Shown: positions 20,153 through 29,495 of the stretch, piece by piece
Numbering within the stretch: the first letter of the stretch is position 1
How the letters are laid out: each line of letters opens with the position of its first letter
From: Halobacteriales archaeon QS_1_68_17
GTDB lineage: Archaea; Halobacteriota; Halobacteria; Halobacteriales; Haloarculaceae
DNA: 64,000 nt
Direction of reading: 5' to 3'
NCBI GenBank assembly: GCA_003021105.1
Contig: PXRG01000006.1
Coordinates: forward strand, 1 to 64,000
Notes under the pieces: model-generated
Seen by the model: the letters and a program-made list of their open reading frames with translations, nothing else
Database searches by the model: none
What the model was told of the DNA's origin: nothing
Program-made: the position numbers and the translations under genes

Positions 20153-20554
20153 TCACCACCCCGGGGAGTCGACGTGCGAGAGGTAGCCAGCGAGGTCGGC
20201 AGTCGTAACGATCCCGAGCAGCCCCTCCTCTGGATCGACGACTGGGAGGTGGTGGATCCCCCGCTCGACCAGCCGGTCCGCGACCTCGCTGATGGGATCC
20301 TGCGCGGTGGCCGTGACGAGATCGGTCGTCATGTAGGTGCTGACGGGCGTCCGGTCTTTCGGGCGGCGCTCGGCGACGATCCGGACGAAGTCCGTCGTGG
20401 TGAGAATGCCCACGAGGTGGCCCGCCTCGTCGGTGACCAGCACCGATCCGATATCGCGGTCGAGCATCGCTTCCGCGGCGTCCTCGACGAGCGTCTCCGG
20501 CGATACGGTAAACGGATCCGGGGACATCACCCGCGCGACGTAGATGTCGTCCAT
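20153..20554 (-). CDS. Tandem CBS-domain protein
   Basis: 133 residues made of two CBS repeats: VARVMSPDPFTVSPETLVEDAAEAM...GSVLVTDEAGHLVGILTTTD and VSTYMTTDLVTATAQDPISEVADRL...HLPVVDPEEGLLGIVTTAD. Such stand-alone pairs bind adenosyl ligands and regulate partner proteins; the partner is not evident here. Inverted-repeat element A lies 43 bp upstream of the start, so the upstream regulatory region may have been altered by that insertion. Confidence 0.93.
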   Translation of the reverse strand: MDDIYVARVMSPDPFTVSPETLVEDAAEAMLDRDIGSVLVTDEAGHLVGILTTTDFVRIVAERRPKDRTPVSTYMTTDLVTATAQDPISEVADRLVERGIHHLPVVDPEEGLLGIVTTADLAGYLSHVDSPGW

Positions 20555-20596
20555 GCGCCGCGTTGGTGCGTCCGTCTTATAGGAATTGGCATCCCC

Positions 20597-20711
20597 TCAT
20601 AGTGATTGTTGGGACTCTTTACCGCCGAGAAGTCACAATTCGTGGGCTTCAGCCCGCGAACCAACCGTTCACGTGACGTGGTGGCGAAAATAATCGCACC
20701 AATCACTATCA
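20597..20711 (+). mobile_element. TIR element copy A (109 bp, TCA target duplication)
   Basis: The 109-bp body (20600-20708) begins TAGTGATTGTT and ends with its near-complement. It is flanked by TCA at 20597-20599 and 20709-20711. Relative to copies B and C it is inverted, with five or six differences over the shared 109-111 bp. The interior holds a short hairpin (GGGCTTCAGCCC). It lies between the CBS gene and the rhodanese/MBL gene and encodes no transposase. Confidence 0.92.
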
Positions 20712-20799
20712 GATGTCTCCTCGCGGTTCTCACGCGTTCCCCCCGCGGTTCTCTCGCGCTCCCGGACGGTTTATTCGCTCCCCGGGCCTACCCGGACCC

Positions 20800-21791
20800 A
20801 TGACCGAGGAGTACCCGGAACCGGAAACCGAGGTCGAGAGCGTCGCCCCGGAGACGCTGTACCGCCGGATCGCCGCCGGCGACCCGGTGCGGCTACTCGA
20901 CGTGCGAAACCGCGACGAGGTCGCGGAGTGGCGGATCGAGGGCGAGAGCGTCCGGGCCGCGACGGTCCCCTTCATGAAGTTCCTCCAGGCCGAGGTTCGG
21001 GGGACGGTGGCCGACCTGGCCGGGGAGGTCCCCGGCGAGGGGCCGATCACCGTCGTCTGTGGCCGCGGCGAGGCCAGCGCGTACGTCGCCAGCCTCCTCG
21101 ACCGGGCCGGCGTCGAGGCCCGCAACCTCGCGGACGGCATGCTCGGGTGGGCCCGCGTCTACGAGACCGTCGAACTCGACGTCGACGCCGGCGAGGCGGA
21201 CGCGACCGTCGTCCAGTACCGCCGTCCCTCCAGCGGGTGTCTGGCCTACATGGTGGTCTCGGCGGGCGAGGCGGCCGTGGTCGACCCGCTCCGGGCGTTC
21301 GCCGGGCGGTACGCCGACGACGCCGCAGAGCGCGGTGCCGAACTGACGTACGCCGTCGACACGCACGTCCACGCCGACCACGTCAGCGGCGTCCCGCGGC
21401 TGGCGGCGGAGACGGGTGCGACCCCCGTGATGTCGCGGCGGGCGGTCGAGCGCGGCGTCGTCCACGACGTTTCGACGGTCGCGGACGGGGACGAACTGAG
21501 TTCCCCGACGACACGGTCGTCGCACCCGGCCACTACAGCAAGGCGGCCGCGCCCGCGCCGGACGGGGGCTACACGGCCCGTCTCGGCGACCTCCGGGAGC
21601 GCCTGCCGGCGTTCGGGATGGACCGCGAGGCGTTCGTCGAGTGGCTCCTCGGGGACGTGCCGCCGCGCCCGGCCAACTACGAGCGCATCCTCGCCGCGAA
21701 CCTCGGACGCGAGGACGTCCCAGACGACGAGGCGTTCGAACTCGAACTCGGGCCGAACAACTGCGCGGCCTCGCCCGCGAGCGCCGACTAG
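20800..21791 (+). pseudogene. Rhodanese - metallo-beta-lactamase fusion gene with internal deletion and frameshift
   Basis: ATG 20800 opens a rhodanese domain (LLDVRNRDEVAEW; active-site loop VCGRGEAS, with the Cys at about residue 87) followed by an MBL-fold hydrolase start with the metal motif THVHADHVSG. At about 21500 the frame breaks after VADGDEL. The sequence resumes in another frame as FPDDTVVAPGHYSKA and continues to TAG at 21789-21791. About 65-70 residues, including the second metal-ligand His and Asp, are missing compared with persulfide dioxygenase-like relatives. The product cannot be an active MBL enzyme; the rhodanese half could still be made. Confidence 0.85.
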
Positions 21792-22225
21792 TCGAACGGC
21801 GCGAGGTCGCCCCAGGACCGCACCGATCCGGGACGGATCTCGATGACGGGCCGCGCTTCGAGGTCGTGGTTGGCGTACTGGTCGTACTTCGCGCGGAGCC
21901 GTGCGACCGCGTCGGCGTGGCCGTCCTCGCCGGGGTCGAGCAGGGACGCCCGGCCCCGGATCTGCACCCACCCGAGCCGCGTCCAGTCGTCGGCGTAGCG
22001 GTCGACCACCAGCGCCACCGTCGGGTTCTCGCGGACGTCCCGGACGCGGCGGAGCCGCGAGGGCCCGACCGACTTGGGTTTCTCGTCGATGGGCGTGACG
22101 ACGCGCTCGCCCGCCAGCGCGTAACAGATCGGCACCGCGTGTGGCCGGCCGTCGGCGTCGGCCGTCGCCAGCCGCCCGACGCGGGCGGACTCGACGAACG
22201 CCCGCTCGTCCTCGGCGAAGCACAT
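21788..22225 (-). CDS. Pyridoxamine 5'-phosphate oxidase-fold protein (F420/flavin reductase-like)
   Basis: 145 residues with the split-barrel fold: FVESARVGRLATADADGRPHAVPICYAL, IDEKPKSVGPSRLRRVRDVRENPTVALVVDRYADDW and WVQIRGRASLLD. The R-L-A-T and P-x-x-x-C/V pattern is typical of the PPOX-class F420-dependent subgroup (Rv0121-like). It binds a flavin or F420 and probably reduces or sequesters small substrates. Its TAG overlaps the TAG of the convergent rhodanese/MBL pseudogene through a shared CTAG. Confidence 0.85.
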   Translation of the reverse strand: MCFAEDERAFVESARVGRLATADADGRPHAVPICYALAGERVVTPIDEKPKSVGPSRLRRVRDVRENPTVALVVDRYADDWTRLGWVQIRGRASLLDPGEDGHADAVARLRAKYDQYANHDLEARPVIEIRPGSVRSWGDLAPFD

Positions 22226-22313
22226 ACCCGTCGGTCGGCCCCCGCCGACTAATACTGTGGGCCGCCGGCCCGCGGCCGACCGGGACGCCGCGGGGATCCG
22301 AACTGCCGGACCG

Positions 22314-23540
22314 TTACCGGAGCCGCCGCCAGGCCCCGAGGCCGGCGAGTACGAGCACCGCGACGGCGGCCGTCGCCGGGGTGAAGCCGGGGCCCACCAC
22401 GTCGGAGATGGCGTCCGGCTGGCTGGTAGCAGTCGCCGTCGGGGAAGGCGTCGCGGTCGGCGTCGCCGTGGGTGTCGCGGCTTCGACGCCGCGGACGGTG
22501 GCCGACGCCATCAGCGACTCCGCGCGGACGGTTACCTCGTGCGGCCCGGTCTCGGTGATCCGTACCGTGGCCTCGCCGTTCGCGTCGGTCTCGCCGACCT
22601 GTTCCCCGTCGAGGGTGACCGTCGCTCCCGCGACGCGGGAGCCGTACTCGTCGCGGACCGTCACGCGCGCCCGTTCGCCGACGACCACCCGGTCGCTCAG
22701 CGGTTCGACCGTCAGCGACGGCCGTCGGGTGATCGTGACGTTGAGCGTCCGCCGCCCCTCCCGGACCTGGACCTCGCGGGTCAGGTTCTCGTACCCGGGT
22801 TTCGAGACCGTCATCTCGATCCGCGTGTTCACCGGCACCTGGATGGTCGCCTCCCCGTCCGAGAGGGTGGCGACGTCCCCGATCCCCTCGACGGCGACGG
22901 TCGCCCCCTCGACGGCCCTGGGCGGGTCGAAGTGGTCGTCCGTGACCCGTGTTGCCACGGTGACCGATCCGCGCTCGACCCTGGCGGTCCTGGCGACGTT
23001 TCCGGTGACCGCCAGGGTGCTCCGGTTGCGCAGGTAGCCGGGCTTGTAGACCACGAGCGCGTACTCCCGTTGCTCGATCCGCCGGGTGGTGAACTCGCCG
23101 TTGGAGTCGGTGCGGCCCTCGACGACGATCGACCCCGACCGACGCAGGAGGACGATGGCGTTCCCGAGCGGGTCGCCGTCGGCGTCGACGGCGGTGACCG
23201 TCGCGGTCCCGGCGCGGGCGACCGTGATCTCGACGGGGCCCTGGCTGGCGTTCCTGACGACGTATGGGTTGTTCCGCACGTAGCGGGGGTGATCGATCTC
23301 GATGGTCGCGTCGGCTCCCGCCGGCACGTCGACCAGCGCCTGGCCGTTCGAGCGCGTTGTCTCCTGGGCCGACCCGCCCGACCACGAGACGTTCAGCGTC
23401 GCACCGCTGACCGGCTCGCCGTCCGTCGTGACGACCGACACGGTCAGCGTGACCTGCGAGGCGTCCTGGCCGGTGGCACCGACCGGCGCCGCCAGCATCG
23501 ACAGCGCCGCGAACGCGAGGGCGACAGTTGCGAATCGCAT
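22314..23540 (-). CDS. Secreted Ig-like/carboxypeptidase-regulatory-repeat protein with PGF-CTERM anchor
   Basis: 408 residues. A Sec signal peptide (MRFATVALAFAALSMLAAPVGA) is followed by four or five beta-sandwich repeats of the PEGA/CarboxypepD-reg type ('DADGDPLGNAIVLLRRSG', 'DSNGEFTT', 'GATVTLDGEQVGETDANGEA'), a Thr/Pro/Ala linker likely to be glycosylated, and GPGFTPATAAVAVLVLAGLGAWRRLR-type C-terminus (PGF motif, hydrophobic helix, basic tail). That tail is the archaeosortase-processed PGF-CTERM signal for lipid anchoring at the cell surface. Binding partner unknown. A TATATA box lies 27 nt before the start, so the transcript is probably leaderless. Confidence 0.9.
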   Translation of the reverse strand: MRFATVALAFAALSMLAAPVGATGQDASQVTLTVSVVTTDGEPVSGATLNVSWSGGSAQETTRSNGQALVDVPAGADATIEIDHPRYVRNNPYVVRNASQGPVEITVARAGTATVTAVDADGDPLGNAIVLLRRSGSIVVEGRTDSNGEFTTRRIEQREYALVVYKPGYLRNRSTLAVTGNVARTARVERGSVTVATRVTDDHFDPPRAVEGATVAVEGIGDVATLSDGEATIQVPVNTRIEMTVSKPGYENLTREVQVREGRRTLNVTITRRPSLTVEPLSDRVVVGERARVTVRDEYGSRVAGATVTLDGEQVGETDANGEATVRITETGPHEVTVRAESLMASATVRGVEAATPTATPTATPSPTATATSQPDAISDVVGPGFTPATAAVAVLVLAGLGAWRRLR

Positions 23541-23562
23541 CGCAACAACGCTCCGTAGTCAC

Positions 23563-23572
23563 GCATATATGT
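23563..23572 (-). promoter_or_regulatory. TATA box of the PGF-CTERM gene
   Basis: CATATATG, centred about 27 nt upstream of the ATG at 23540 on the minus strand. This spacing places the transcription start at or next to the start codon, the common leaderless arrangement in haloarchaea. Confidence 0.6.
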
Positions 23573-23716
23573 CTATCGTCGATTTGCGAAAAATAACGAT
23601 TGAGGCGCTAAAGTAGCCGATATCTACCAAACGGTAGCCAGTCTGTAACTTCTACTGTCGACTTCCTGTCGGACCGTTCTACACCCTCACGTCGAACAGT
23701 TCCCGGGTGGGCCGGC

Positions 23717-24658
23717 CTAGAATCCCTGTCCCCGTTCGAAGTCGGCGACGATCGCTTCGACGGCCGCGGGGTCGATCGTGGGCGTGGGTCCGGGGATAGT
23801 GCGCATCAGCGCGCCGGCGACGACACCGCGCGTGAGTGCGGTCGCGACGTCGTCGCCCGCGAGTCGCCGGCCGAGGAAGGCCCCGGCGAGGGCGGCGTGC
23901 TGGCCCGTCGGGTCCACGTCGTCGGATTCGACCCCGTCGCGCTCGTGGATAGTCGACCCCTCGACCGCGACCGCGCCCTGCCGGCCCCGCGAGACGACGA
24001 CGGTGTCGAAGTCCCACTCGGCGGCGATCGCGTGGCCCAGTTCGCGGGACTCGTCCGACCGGGCCAGCAGCGACTCCGCGCTCTCCCGCGGGGTCACGAG
24101 CACGTCGACGGCCGAAAAGAGGTCGACGAGTCGCTCGCGCCCGGCGTCGTCGAGCGCCAGCCGCGGCCCCAGCCCCAGCACCGCGGTCTCGTTCCCGCCG
24201 GCCCGCAGGATCGCCCGGCAGGTCTCGGTGAGCGTCTCCGAGCGGATCGCCGTCCGCGCACCTACGAAGACGGCGTCCCCGGACTGGACCGTCTCCATCG
24301 CCAGTTCGCCCGGCGTCGCCGTCTCGACGGCGGCCCCTTCGCGGTCGTCGAGGATCGTACTCTCGCGGGGCCTGGCTCCCCGCTCGAAGAACGTCAGGGC
24401 GGCGCGTCCCCCCTCGTCCCAGGCAATCTCCGTCTCGATCCCGTTTCCGCGGAGATGAGCGACCGCCCGCCTGCCCAGCGGCGTCGCCGGCAGCTTCGAC
24501 AGCAGCGTGGTGTCTATCCCGAGCCGACCGGCGGTCACGGCCACGGTGCTCTCCGTCCCCGTCGCCCCCACCCGGAGGGCGTCAGTGGTCTCGATACGCT
24601 CCTTCCCGCGGGGAAACAGCATGAGCGGCACGTCGCCGAACGTGACGAGATCTGACAT
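23717..24658 (-). CDS. PfkB/ribokinase-fold protein lacking the usual catalytic Asp
   Basis: 313 residues with the PfkB fold: MSDLVTFGDVPLMLFPRG, ATGTESTVAVTAGRLGIDTTLLSKLPATPLGR and a C-terminal DPTGQHAALAGAFLGRRL. In active PfkB kinases this last segment is (D/G)TxGAGDAF, with the Asp acting as catalytic base. Here the aligned position is Ala and the GAGD tetrad is replaced by GQHA. It resembles haloarchaeal 2-keto-3-deoxygluconate kinases in its N-terminal part but may be an inactive or altered relative. No sugar-catabolism genes are adjacent. Confidence 0.82.
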   Translation of the reverse strand: MSDLVTFGDVPLMLFPRGKERIETTDALRVGATGTESTVAVTAGRLGIDTTLLSKLPATPLGRRAVAHLRGNGIETEIAWDEGGRAALTFFERGARPRESTILDDREGAAVETATPGELAMETVQSGDAVFVGARTAIRSETLTETCRAILRAGGNETAVLGLGPRLALDDAGRERLVDLFSAVDVLVTPRESAESLLARSDESRELGHAIAAEWDFDTVVVSRGRQGAVAVEGSTIHERDGVESDDVDPTGQHAALAGAFLGRRLAGDDVATALTRGVVAGALMRTIPGPTPTIDPAAVEAIVADFERGQGF

Positions 24659-24683
24659 GTCCCGGCGTTCTCGTCGGACTGGT

Positions 24684-26855
<2,172 letters not shown>

Positions 26856-27079
26856 GGTGACCACCGGCTACTCATTGCCGGGGATACTCGCGGCAGGGTC
26901 TTTAGCCTGCGGTCCCGCCGCCCGCCGTCGGCGGCCGGCCGGGCACTCTAATATATATAGAGTTGTTCCAGCAGTAGAGCGTCTATCGGACCGTTCTCCG
27001 ATTAAGTCCCGAGGTCTGAGCGATCACACAGAGCTACATTCTCCTACAAACCTCTACGCTGTCCCCGTATTTCGCTCAA

Positions 27080-27382
27080 CTAGACAGTGCCGCTGGCGAG
27101 AAACAACAGAGCGTAGGAAACGCCGCCGACAGTTTTCAAGGCGACGTTGTGCATCCCGTACCAGTAGTGGATACACCCGAAGGCGACCGAGGAGGCGACG
27201 ACGTAGACCGCGGGATGGACGCCGACGAGAAAGCCCAGTCCCGCACGAAACAGCATTTCCTCCGGGAAGGCGACGAGCGCACGCTGGCCCGTCCGCACCG
27301 GGTCGACCGAACGCGACCGGATGACCCCCCCGAAGACCCGCGTCGCCAGCGCCAGATCGACAGCGTAGACGCGACAACGCAT
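27080..27382 (-). pseudogene. CPBP (CAAX/Abi) intramembrane protease remnant
   Basis: The frame encodes two of the CPBP motifs: FPEEMLFRAG (EExxxR) and SVAFGCIHYWYG (second-box His), with hydrophobic segments between them. Complete family members are 200-300 residues and carry a further His/Asn box after the second motif. Here the frame ends at LLFLASGTV, and the N-terminal spans are replaced by a short polar stretch. I read it as a gene truncated at both ends. An AT-rich stretch with ATATATATAG lies at about 26951-26960. Confidence 0.6.
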
Positions 27383-27452
27383 CTCCCTGACGTGGCCGGA
27401 ATGTTAGCCGGGGCTGCCGACAGTATATGCCCCCGGAGCACCAAGCGCGGGC

Positions 27453-27875
27453 ATGTCCCAGGGATACGACCCGTCGGACGTACCGCTCTACGAGAGCCAC
27501 GAGGTCCGCGACGAGCAGTACTACGCCGCGGAGGCCGAGGGTCGGCCGTTTTTCGCCGTCGAGCGCTACGAGGAGGGGTACGCGATCACCTACGACCTGC
27601 TGCCGGCCGGCCACGAACTGACGCCGGCGGCCACCGAGTCGGTCGCGGACCTGCTCACCGAGGAGGTCGAGGCAGTCGTCGCCGACGCCGACCGCCCGAC
27701 GACCGAGGTCAGCAAGGGCGTCAGCGCCTCGCTGGGCAGTGTCTCCGCCTTCCGGCGCGAGGCGACCGCCCGCGAGGTCGCGTCCGCGCTCTCCCGGGTC
27801 GTCCTCGACCGGAGCAACTGGGTCGAGGCCGCGCCCGACGACTCCGCGGGCGCGGCCTACCGGCACAACGACTGA
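27453..27875 (+). CDS. Conserved haloarchaeal protein, unknown function
   Basis: 140 acidic residues from ATG 27453 (MSQGYDPSDVPLYESHEV). Two halves are visible: an N-terminal segment with FFAVERYEEGYAITYDLLPAGHEL, and a helical C-terminal part VSKGVSASLGSVSAFRREATAREVA. There is no signal, membrane helix or known catalytic motif. It is convergent with the zinc-ribbon gene downstream. Confidence 0.72.
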   Translation: MSQGYDPSDVPLYESHEVRDEQYYAAEAEGRPFFAVERYEEGYAITYDLLPAGHELTPAATESVADLLTEEVEAVVADADRPTTEVSKGVSASLGSVSAFRREATAREVASALSRVVLDRSNWVEAAPDDSAGAAYRHND

Positions 27876-27910
27876 TATCGTTGCCGGGCCGTCTCCGGCG
27901 GACGCCCGCG

Positions 27911-28099
27911 TCAGGGCCGCCGGTCGGTCGCGGTGCCGTCCTCGACGTGGCTGAGTTTCTCCGCGACGACGCTGTCGACCGACGTGCCACAGTACCCACA
28001 GAACCACGACCGGCCGGCGACGCCCGACTCGACCGTCAGTTCGTCGACCGCGCGGAGCGTCGCGCCGCAGCCGTCACAGCGGTACGACGGGTCGGTCAT
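27911..28099 (-). CDS. Small zinc-ribbon protein
   Basis: 62 residues from ATG 28099 containing two CxxC knuckles (YRCDGCGATL and WFCGYCGTSV), a complete rubredoxin-like zinc ribbon. Such small haloarchaeal proteins are abundant and probably mediate nucleic acid or protein contacts; the partner here is unknown. A longer upstream frame exists but is basic and unlikely. Confidence 0.8.
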   Translation of the reverse strand: MTDPSYRCDGCGATLRAVDELTVESGVAGRSWFCGYCGTSVDSVVAEKLSHVEDGTATDRRP

Positions 28100-28243
28100 G
28101 TGGCCACCTTGGACGGCCCGGATTATAAGCGGTACTCCCTCGCCGGCAACTCTCCGCGCCGGGGCCACGCATTCCCCCACTCGGGGGAGCCGGTGACCCG
28201 CGTGCCAACCCATAACGTGCTCCGGGTCGAAAGGCGACCATCG

Positions 28244-28599
28244 ATGAGCGATCGACTCTCCTACGAGGTGGTCGTGGTGGGTGGGGGCCCTGCCGGCATG
28301 ACGCCGCGCTGTACGCGACCCGGCTCGGACACCGGACGGCAGTCTTCGAACGGGCGGGCGGCCGGCACGCGGCGGTCAGCCACGTCCACAATCTCTACGG
28401 GGTCTCGGAGGACGTCTCCGGCCGTCAGCTGGCGAAACACGCCGTCGAGCAGTTCCGGGAGTACGGCGGCGAGTACCACCTCGACGACCTCGACGCCGAC
28501 GCCGTTCCGCGGTGCCCGGCCGACCTCCGTGCGCGGATGCGCCTCGTCCGCGACCGCGAAACGCACGCCGGCCTCCGGGAACCGACGCCGGATCGCTGA
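28244..28599 (+). pseudogene. Thioredoxin reductase-like FAD oxidoreductase, frameshifted and truncated
   Basis: ATG 28244 begins MSDRLSYEVVVVGGGPAGM, the FAD-binding GxGxxG motif. One base is missing just after it: the next codons read TPRC in frame but ALYATRLGHRTAVFERAGG in the shifted frame, the expected continuation. The shifted frame carries on (VHNLYGVSEDVSGRQLAKHA) and stops at TGA 28597-28599 after about 118 residues, with sequence after YHLDDLDA no longer resembling the family. Full-length relatives have about 200 more residues, including the NAD domain and redox segment. Non-functional. Confidence 0.8.
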
Positions 28600-28690
28600 C
28601 GGACGGGCACCGATCGGGCGCGGGCACTCGGGTTCGCGGGGCAGTAGCCCGGCCGGAGGGGGTATCCGTGCGGCGACCGAAGCGGCGACG

Positions 28691-29335
28691 ATGCTGGTAC
28701 TCGGCGACGCACACGCGGGCGAGGCGGCCAAGCGGGCGGCGCTGCTGGCGGCGTACAACGACGCGAACGCCGACCTGGCGCTGCAGGTCGGTGACCTGGG
28801 GTGGTACGACCTCCCGGTCGAGACGTGGTTCGTCGCCGGCAACAACGAGAACTTCGACGTGATCGACGCCCTCCGGGACGGCGAGTCACCCGCCGGCGTC
28901 CGCAACGCCCACCTGCTCGCCAGCACGGCGGTCGACCTCCGTGGCCGTCGCGTCGCCGGCCTGTCGGGCAACTACGCCCCGACGAACTACGACCTGCCGC
29001 GCGAGAAACTCCGGGGCGACCGACGCCGCCACTTCACTCGCGGGGACGTCGCACGACTGGCCGCGGTCGACGACGTCGACGTGCTCCTGACACACGAGGC
29101 TCCGACCGGGCTGCTGTCCTACGGCTACGACCCCGGCTGCGAGCACGTCGACGACCTGCTGGACGCGACCGATCCCGACCTCTGTCTGGTCGGCCACCAC
29201 CACCGCCACCGGGCGGCCGAGATCCGGGGCTGTCGCGTCGTGAGCCTCGCGCCCGCCTGGGAGCAGTACTACACGCTCGATCCGGCAGACCTGACGCTCG
29301 ACGCTCACGAACTCCCGGCGGCCGGCGGGGGCTGA
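28691..29335 (+). CDS. Calcineurin-like metallophosphoesterase
   Basis: 214 residues with the metallophosphoesterase motif series: GDAH (family D-x-H), QVGDLGW (GD), VAGNNENFD (GN[HD/E]), LLTHEAP (H) and LVGHHHRHR (GHxH). It hydrolyses phosphomono- or diesters with two metals in the cytoplasm; the substrate is not known. The start ATG 28691 (MLVLGDAHAGEAA) opens the first strand directly. Element B and a related half-end lie immediately downstream. Confidence 0.9.
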   Translation: MLVLGDAHAGEAAKRAALLAAYNDANADLALQVGDLGWYDLPVETWFVAGNNENFDVIDALRDGESPAGVRNAHLLASTAVDLRGRRVAGLSGNYAPTNYDLPREKLRGDRRRHFTRGDVARLAAVDDVDVLLTHEAPTGLLSYGYDPGCEHVDDLLDATDPDLCLVGHHHRHRAAEIRGCRVVSLAPAWEQYYTLDPADLTLDAHELPAAGGG

Positions 29336-29380
29336 TCGCCCCGACCGGACGGCTGTGCCGCCCCGTCGCGGCTGGCAGTA

Positions 29381-29495
29381 TCATAGTGATTGTTGCGATT
29401 GTTTTCGCGACCACGTCACGTGAACAGTTGGTTCGCGGGCTGAACCCCACGAATTGTGACTTCTCGGCGGTAAAGAGTCGCAACAATCACTATCA
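29381..29495 (-). mobile_element. TIR element copy B (109 bp) on the mutS stop codon
   Basis: Body 29384-29492, with a perfect 16-bp terminal inverted repeat if the neighbouring A/T bases are counted (ATAGTGATTGTTGCGA). TCA flanks both sides (29381-29383 and 29493-29495). The right-hand TCA is the TGA stop of mutS on the minus strand, so insertion at the stop left the protein unchanged. It differs from copy C at about four positions. No coding capacity. Confidence 0.94.

Noticed and set aside
22246-22260. AATACTGTGGGCC as a further inverted-repeat element end
   Set aside because: No TGA/TCA precedes it and no matching second end is found within 150 bp.
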